Shown in pieces: positions 5,906-9,957 of a stretch of DNA of 9,957 nt. The position numbers were made by a program, and so were the translations under genes. Source of the stretch: Candidatus Omnitrophota bacterium (GTDB lineage: Bacteria; Omnitrophota; Gorgyraeia; Gorgyraeales; Gorgyraeaceae); assembly GCA_003485765.1 (NCBI GenBank), contig DNHS01000037.1, forward strand, positions 1 through 9,957. Direction: 5' to 3'. Every line of letters starts with the position of its first letter. Position 1 is the first letter of the stretch. The notes below the pieces were generated by a model. That model had not been told where the DNA came from. It did not search any database and worked only from the letters and a program-made list of their open reading frames with translations.

Positions 5906-7417
5906 ATGAAATTAAAGAATATTATTAAAAAATTAGATGGGATAGTTAGAGTAGACGGCAAGACGAACTTTGAAATAACAGGCATTGCCTGCGATTCAAA
6001 GGCAGTTAAGCATGGCTATATGTTTATTGCATTAAAAGGGTCGAAGGTAAATGGCGCGGACTTCATTGATGAGGCAATAGATAGAGGCGCTAATGCGATT
6101 TTACTAGATGATGGTAGCGCAGGTATATTTAAAAGAGGCAATACCTTTATATATGTGAAAGACGCCAGATACGGCCTCGCCCAGGCCTCTCAGGCTTATT
6201 TTGGAGATATTTCTAATAAAATGAGCCTTATAGGCGTTACCGGCACTAATGGCAAAACCACGATTACATATCTCATGGAAAGCATGCTTAAGTCCAGGAA
6301 TGAGGGCGTGGGGGTAATAGGCACTGTGAATTATAGATTTGGCCAGCGCTCCATCCCTAGCGTAAATACTACGCCAGGGGCATTAGAGCTTTATTCTCTT
6401 TTATCAAACATGCAAAAAGAAAAGTTAAATTATTGCATAATGGAAATTTCCTCGCATTCTTTGGAACAGAGAAGGGTGGAGACATTGCAATTTGACGCGG
6501 CTATATTTACAAATCTTACCAGGGAACATCTGGATTTTCACAAAAATATGGATGATTATTTGAACGCAAAGCTTAAATTATTCGAGAAAATAAAAAAAGG
6601 CGGCTTTGCAATAGTAAACATAGACGACCCTGCTTCAGAAAAAATTATACAGAAGGTTAAATCCGAAGGCAAGGCAGGTATAATTACGTACAGCATTGAC
6701 CGCGAAGCGGATATTACAGCCAAGAATATTCAACTTTCCTGTGATGGGCTGAAATTTCAGCTTGGAGCAGCGAAGCGAAGCTTCACGTCTATTGAAATTA
6801 AATCAAGTTTAATCGGCCGCCATAATATTTATAATATCCTCGCTAGTATTGGCGCCGGCCTTGCTATTGGAATGGATTTGAAAGATATTAAAATTGGCAT
6901 TGAGGCGCTAAAAGGCCTTCCTGGAAGGCTCGAAAGCATTGGCTGCGGCCAAAATTTTTCAGTTTACGTTGATTACGCTCATACAGAAGACGGGCTTACT
7001 AATGTGCTTAAATCCCTGCGGGAATTAAAACCGCATAGGCTTATTTCAGTATTCGGCTGCGGCGGTAACCGCGACAGGGCTAAAAGGCCGGCCATGGGAA
7101 AAATTTCAACAGAACTTTCAGACATTGTTTTTATTACAAGCGATAACCCCAGGACAGAAGAGCCAATAGATATAATAAACGAGATTATTAAGGGCATAGG
7201 CCCTCAAAAAGATAATTATGCAATCGAGCCGGACAGATTTAACGCTATTAGAAAAGCCTTGGTTGAGGCCCATGAAGGCGATATAGTGTTAGTTGCCGGC
7301 AAAGGCCATGAGACATACCAGATATTCAAGGACACTACAATTCCTTTTGACGACAGGGAGGTTGTAAAAAGGATTTTAAAGGAGGCAGGGCTATGTTTAC
7401 AGTCAGAGATATCTTAA
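5906..7417 (+). CDS. murE: UDP-MurNAc-L-Ala-D-Glu:meso-diaminopimelate ligase MurE
   Basis: ATP-dependent cytoplasmic ligase adding the third residue of the peptidoglycan stem peptide. Seen: the N-terminal UDP-binding domain with the ITGIACDSKAVKHGYMFIALKG pattern, P-loop GTNGKTT (residues 113-119), EISSHSLEQRRVE, and TREHLDFHKNMDDYLNAKLKLF with the lysine (K222) that is carbamylated in the family. Further on are LIGRHNIYN, FGCGGNRDRAKRPAMG, D413-N-P-R416 followed by TEEP, and LVAGKGHE. The DNPR motif is the known signature for meso-diaminopimelate rather than L-lysine, so this organism probably makes DAP-type peptidoglycan. Length 503 is normal. GGGAG (5896-5900) lies 5 nt before the ATG. 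The end overlaps murF by 25 bp in another frame. Confidence 0.97.
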   Translation: MKLKNIIKKLDGIVRVDGKTNFEITGIACDSKAVKHGYMFIALKGSKVNGADFIDEAIDRGANAILLDDGSAGIFKRGNTFIYVKDARYGLAQASQAYFGDISNKMSLIGVTGTNGKTTITYLMESMLKSRNEGVGVIGTVNYRFGQRSIPSVNTTPGALELYSLLSNMQKEKLNYCIMEISSHSLEQRRVETLQFDAAIFTNLTREHLDFHKNMDDYLNAKLKLFEKIKKGGFAIVNIDDPASEKIIQKVKSEGKAGIITYSIDREADITAKNIQLSCDGLKFQLGAAKRSFTSIEIKSSLIGRHNIYNILASIGAGLAIGMDLKDIKIGIEALKGLPGRLESIGCGQNFSVYVDYAHTEDGLTNVLKSLRELKPHRLISVFGCGGNRDRAKRPAMGKISTELSDIVFITSDNPRTEEPIDIINEIIKGIGPQKDNYAIEPDRFNAIRKALVEAHEGDIVLVAGKGHETYQIFKDTTIPFDDREVVKRILKEAGLCLQSEIS

Positions 7418-8772
7418 CTGCAGTAAAAGGAAAGCTTTTGTCAGGGAATATGGAAGAAATACTGACAGGCGTATCCACTGATACGCGCAAGATAAAAAAA
7501 GGCGAACTTTTCCTGGCTATAAAAGGCGATAGGTTTGACGGCCATAGTTTTATCCTGGATGCTGTTTCCAAAGGCGCTGGAGGCGTCTTGGTCCAGGAAG
7601 GAGGCATTACAAACGCAAATTTTAAATTGCCGGATGTTTCCTTTATTTTGGTCAATGACAGCGTAAAGGCGCTTGGGAATATTGGAAATTTCCACAGGTC
7701 TAGATTCACTATACCTATAATAGGCATTACTGGCTCAAATGGCAAAACCACCACCAAAGAAATGACAGCAGCCATACTGAGCAAAAAATTTAATACCTTG
7801 AAAAATTTCGGCACAGAGAATAATAATATAGGCGTGCCGCTTACTTTGATGCGCTTAAATAGCGAGCACAATATAGCGGTTCTAGAGATGGGCACGAATC
7901 ATTTGGGCGAGATAAGATGGCTTTCAGAAATAGCCAAGCCCACAATAGCTATTATTACAAATATAGGGCCTTCGCACCTGGAGTACTTAGAAGACGTAGA
8001 CACAGTCCTTAAGGCAAAAGTGGAAATACTAGAACATATGGATAAGGATGCAAAACTTATTTTAAATGCCGATGACGAATACCTTAAAAAAATAAAAACA
8101 AATTTTAAGACCATCTGGTTCGGCTTTGATAAAGAGGCTGATTTTTATGCTGATAAAATAAACCTGGAGCCTGATGGTGTAAATTTCAGGCTAAATGGAA
8201 AATGGGACATATCGCTCGGCGTGCTTGGCAGGCATAATGTTTACAACGCTCTTAGCGCTATAGCCTGTGCCTGGGATTTTGGCATATCTATAGATGAGAT
8301 AAAAGACGCTTTAAAGGAATTCAGAGTGCCTAATATGAGGATGGAGGTCAAGAGATTCGGAGATATAAAAATAATAAACGACACCTATAACGCCAATCCT
8401 CAGTCAATGAAACAGGCAATAGAGACATTGAGGGATATGACCACAGAGGGTAGAAAAATACTCATAGCAGGCGACATGCTTGAACTCGGCACATTTTCAG
8501 GCAGGTTCCATCATCTGGTTGGTAAACAGGCGGCAGAATCAGGGATAGACCTTATAGTAGCTGTTGGAAAACTTGCAGAGCATGTCGGAAAAGGCGCGCA
8601 GGAAGCAGGCATGAGCAATAGGAAAATAAAACTCTGCGCAGTTATGAAAGAGGCTAGGGAAAAAGTCGCCACCCTGATCAAAAAAGGCGATACGATTCTC
8701 GTAAAAGGCTCCCGCGCAATGAAAATGGAAGAAATCGTAGGCGATCTCGAAGCTCAATTCAAAACAACTTGA
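7393..8772 (+). CDS. murF: UDP-MurNAc-tripeptide:D-alanyl-D-alanine ligase MurF
   Basis: Adds the D-Ala-D-Ala dipeptide to complete UDP-MurNAc-pentapeptide in the cytoplasm. Seen: N-terminal VSTDTRKIKKGELFLAIKGDRFDGH, P-loop GSNGKTTTKE (from residue 114), NNIGVPLTLMRL, EMGTNHLGEI, ITNIGPSHLEYL, LGRHNVYNALSAIA, the central NDTYNANPQSM block, and C-terminal VLVKGSRAMKMEEIV. These together separate it from MurE, MurC and MurD. Length 459 is typical. The ATG has a strong site, AAAGGAGG, just upstream within the murE coding region, and the 25-bp overlap suggests coupled translation. The last codons (KTT and the TGA stop) lie in the left arm of hairpin repeat copy 3, so the C-terminus is partly written by the repeat. 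Confidence 0.97.
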   Translation: MFTVRDILTAVKGKLLSGNMEEILTGVSTDTRKIKKGELFLAIKGDRFDGHSFILDAVSKGAGGVLVQEGGITNANFKLPDVSFILVNDSVKALGNIGNFHRSRFTIPIIGITGSNGKTTTKEMTAAILSKKFNTLKNFGTENNNIGVPLTLMRLNSEHNIAVLEMGTNHLGEIRWLSEIAKPTIAIITNIGPSHLEYLEDVDTVLKAKVEILEHMDKDAKLILNADDEYLKKIKTNFKTIWFGFDKEADFYADKINLEPDGVNFRLNGKWDISLGVLGRHNVYNALSAIACAWDFGISIDEIKDALKEFRVPNMRMEVKRFGDIKIINDTYNANPQSMKQAIETLRDMTTEGRKILIAGDMLELGTFSGRFHHLVGKQAAESGIDLIVAVGKLAEHVGKGAQEAGMSNRKIKLCAVMKEAREKVATLIKKGDTILVKGSRAMKMEEIVGDLEAQFKTT

Positions 8773-8804
8773 CATTTCAACAATGTCAAAATGTAAAGTT
8801 GTTT
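8762..8804 (+). repeat. Intergenic hairpin repeat, copy 3 (murF/mraY gap)
   Basis: A 16-bp inverted repeat with one mismatch, AAACAACTTGACATTT (8762-8777) and AAATGTAAAGTTGTTT (8789-8804), encloses CAACAATGTCA. The single mismatch pairs G8771 with A8795, and G8771 is the middle base of the murF TGA stop. Copies 1 and 4 have T at this position. If it were T, murF would read on eight codons to a TAA in the right arm (8794-8796). No T-run follows; mraY starts 23 bp downstream. Confidence 0.88.
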
Positions 8805-8827
8805 AGCCTAGAAAGGGAAAATATTAA

Positions 8828-9928
8828 ATGTTATACTATTTGCTTTATCCGCTCAGAGAATATTTTACAATCTTTAATGTTTTTAAGTATATCACTTTCA
8901 GGGCAGCGTTTGCCAGTATTACCGCATTTTTAATAATAGTTATTTTTGCGCCGCCTATAATAAGGAAACTGGCGGCTCTAAAGATAGGCGAAAACGTAAG
9001 GCGCGAGGAATGCCCTAACCTCTACGAAAAGCATAAGAATAAGCAGGGCACGCCTACGATGGGCGGCATATTGATTTTAATAGGAATATTTGCGTCTACT
9101 TTGCTATGGGCTGAATTGAACAATCCTTATTTGCTTCTTGCGCTTTTCGTTACGCTTTATATGGGCGTTTTAGGCTTTATAGACGACTACAGAAAGTTAT
9201 TATACAAAAAAACAAAATCAGGCAAAAGAGGCCTTAACAAAAGGACAAAACTTTTTTTTCAGGCTCTCATAGGGCTTCTGGTAGCGTTGTTTTTATATTG
9301 GAATCCTGACAATACCAGGGCGCTTGAATTTCCATTTTTCAAAAATATTGTAATAGATCTCGGCATTTTTTATATACCTTTTGTAATACTTGTGATTACC
9401 GCATGCTCAAATGCCGTGAATATTACAGACGGCCTGGACGGCCTTGCAATAGGAACAATAATAATGACAGCAGTTACTTATACAGGCATGAGTTATGTAA
9501 CAGGCCATGTGAAGTTCGCAGAATATCTCGGTATCTATTATCTTCCTGAAGCAGCGGAACTGACTGTTTTTTGTGCATCAATAATAGGCGCTGGCCTTGG
9601 ATTTTTATGGTATAACTCATACCCTGCGACGATATTTATGGGCGATACAGGCGCTCTGGCGCTCGGAGGCGCAATAGGCACAGTAGCTGTTTTTATAAAA
9701 AAGGAAATGCTGTTATTTTTAGTAGGCGGGATATTTGTAGTAGAGGCATTATCGGTGCTGCTGCAAATAATTTCTTTCAGAACTACAGGTAAAAGGATAT
9801 TTAAAATAGCGCCTATACATCATCATTTTGAAATGTGCGGCTGGCCTGAGTCAAAGGTCACAATAAGATTCTGGATAATCGCAATAATACTAGTTTTACT
9901 CAGTTTTTCTACGTTAAAACTCCGCTAA
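8828..9928 (+). CDS. mraY: Phospho-N-acetylmuramoyl-pentapeptide-transferase MraY
   Basis: Integral membrane enzyme that transfers phospho-MurNAc-pentapeptide from UDP to undecaprenyl phosphate, giving lipid I at the cytoplasmic face of the inner membrane. Seen: about ten hydrophobic segments, KQGTPTMGGILI, FIDDYRK with D119-D120, NAVNITDGLDGLAIG with D201 and D204, NSYPATIFMGDTGALALGG with D273, and PIHHHFEMCGWPESKV with H331-H333. These are the Mg-binding and substrate-binding residues of the family. The HHH motif and length of 366 separate MraY from WecA-like relatives. GAAAGGGAAA upstream of the ATG serves as ribosome site. It follows murF, its substrate supplier, after hairpin copy 3. 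Its TAA stop is followed 5 nt later by hairpin copy 4. Confidence 0.98.
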   Translation: MLYYLLYPLREYFTIFNVFKYITFRAAFASITAFLIIVIFAPPIIRKLAALKIGENVRREECPNLYEKHKNKQGTPTMGGILILIGIFASTLLWAELNNPYLLLALFVTLYMGVLGFIDDYRKLLYKKTKSGKRGLNKRTKLFFQALIGLLVALFLYWNPDNTRALEFPFFKNIVIDLGIFYIPFVILVITACSNAVNITDGLDGLAIGTIIMTAVTYTGMSYVTGHVKFAEYLGIYYLPEAAELTVFCASIIGAGLGFLWYNSYPATIFMGDTGALALGGAIGTVAVFIKKEMLLFLVGGIFVVEALSVLLQIISFRTTGKRIFKIAPIHHHFEMCGWPESKVTIRFWIIAIILVLLSFSTLKLR

Positions 9929-9933
9929 TGTAC

Positions 9934-9957
9934 AACAACTTTACATTTTAACAATGT
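9934..9957 (+). repeat. Intergenic hairpin repeat, copy 4 (after mraY), cut by window end
   Basis: Twenty-two of 24 bases match the left arm and centre of copy 3 (8763-8786): AACAACTTTACATTT followed by TAACAATGT. It begins 5 nt after the mraY stop. The right arm would lie beyond the window; by analogy a TGTAAAGTTGT-like sequence is predicted within the next ~20 bases. Confidence 0.8.

Noticed and set aside
6765..6785. GCGAAGCGAAGCTTC short repeat in murE
   Set aside because: It is a short chance tandem/palindrome within continuous coding sequence; the MurE frame and domain pattern run through undisturbed.

Overview
The window (about 40% GC by eye, all genes on the + strand) looks like a chromosomal housekeeping region of an uncultivated or little-studied diderm-type bacterium. 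MurE carries the DNPR signature of meso-diaminopimelate-adding enzymes, and FtsI lacks C-terminal PASTA domains. The gene order, A/T-rich codons and frequent AGG/AGA arginine codons would fit a candidate-phylum lineage such as Omnitrophota, but that assignment is a guess from impression, not a demonstrated placement.

Region 1 (1-2023) is the tail of the translation/RNA operon usually ordered nusA-infB-rbfA-nrnA-truB-ribF. It holds the C-terminal half of an NrnA-type DHH phosphoesterase, a short PUA-less TruB pseudouridine synthase, and the bifunctional flavin enzyme RibF. truB and ribF overlap by 47 bp. Region 2 (2024-2230) is the only real intergenic region. It holds a hairpin repeat, then a sigma70-type promoter, then three tandem 10-bp repeats (AAAGTGG type) that look like the MraZ operator and that contain the mraZ Shine-Dalgarno sequence.

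Region 3 (2231-9928) is the start of the dcw (division and cell wall) cluster: mraZ, an unrecognised 61-codon gene, rsmH, ftsL-like, ftsI, murE, murF, mraY. The genes are tightly packed, with overlaps at small gene/rsmH and murE/murF, and are probably one transcript driven by the mraZ promoter. MurE and MurF finish the UDP-MurNAc-pentapeptide, MraY transfers it to the lipid carrier, and FtsI cross-links the product at the septum with FtsL as a divisome partner. MraZ and RsmH are the usual regulatory and ribosome-modifying leaders.

The most unusual structure is a family of short intergenic hairpins. Four copies (the last cut by the window end) sit at the 3' ends of ribF, ftsI, murF and mraY, in every gap longer than about 50 bp. 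They share arms of the type AACTT(T/G)ACA / TGT(A/C)AAGTT and a 13-nt centre containing ACAATGTC. Stem bases covary between copies, and in two copies the left arm itself supplies the stop codon of the upstream gene. I see no insertion sequence, tRNA, rRNA or CRISPR array.
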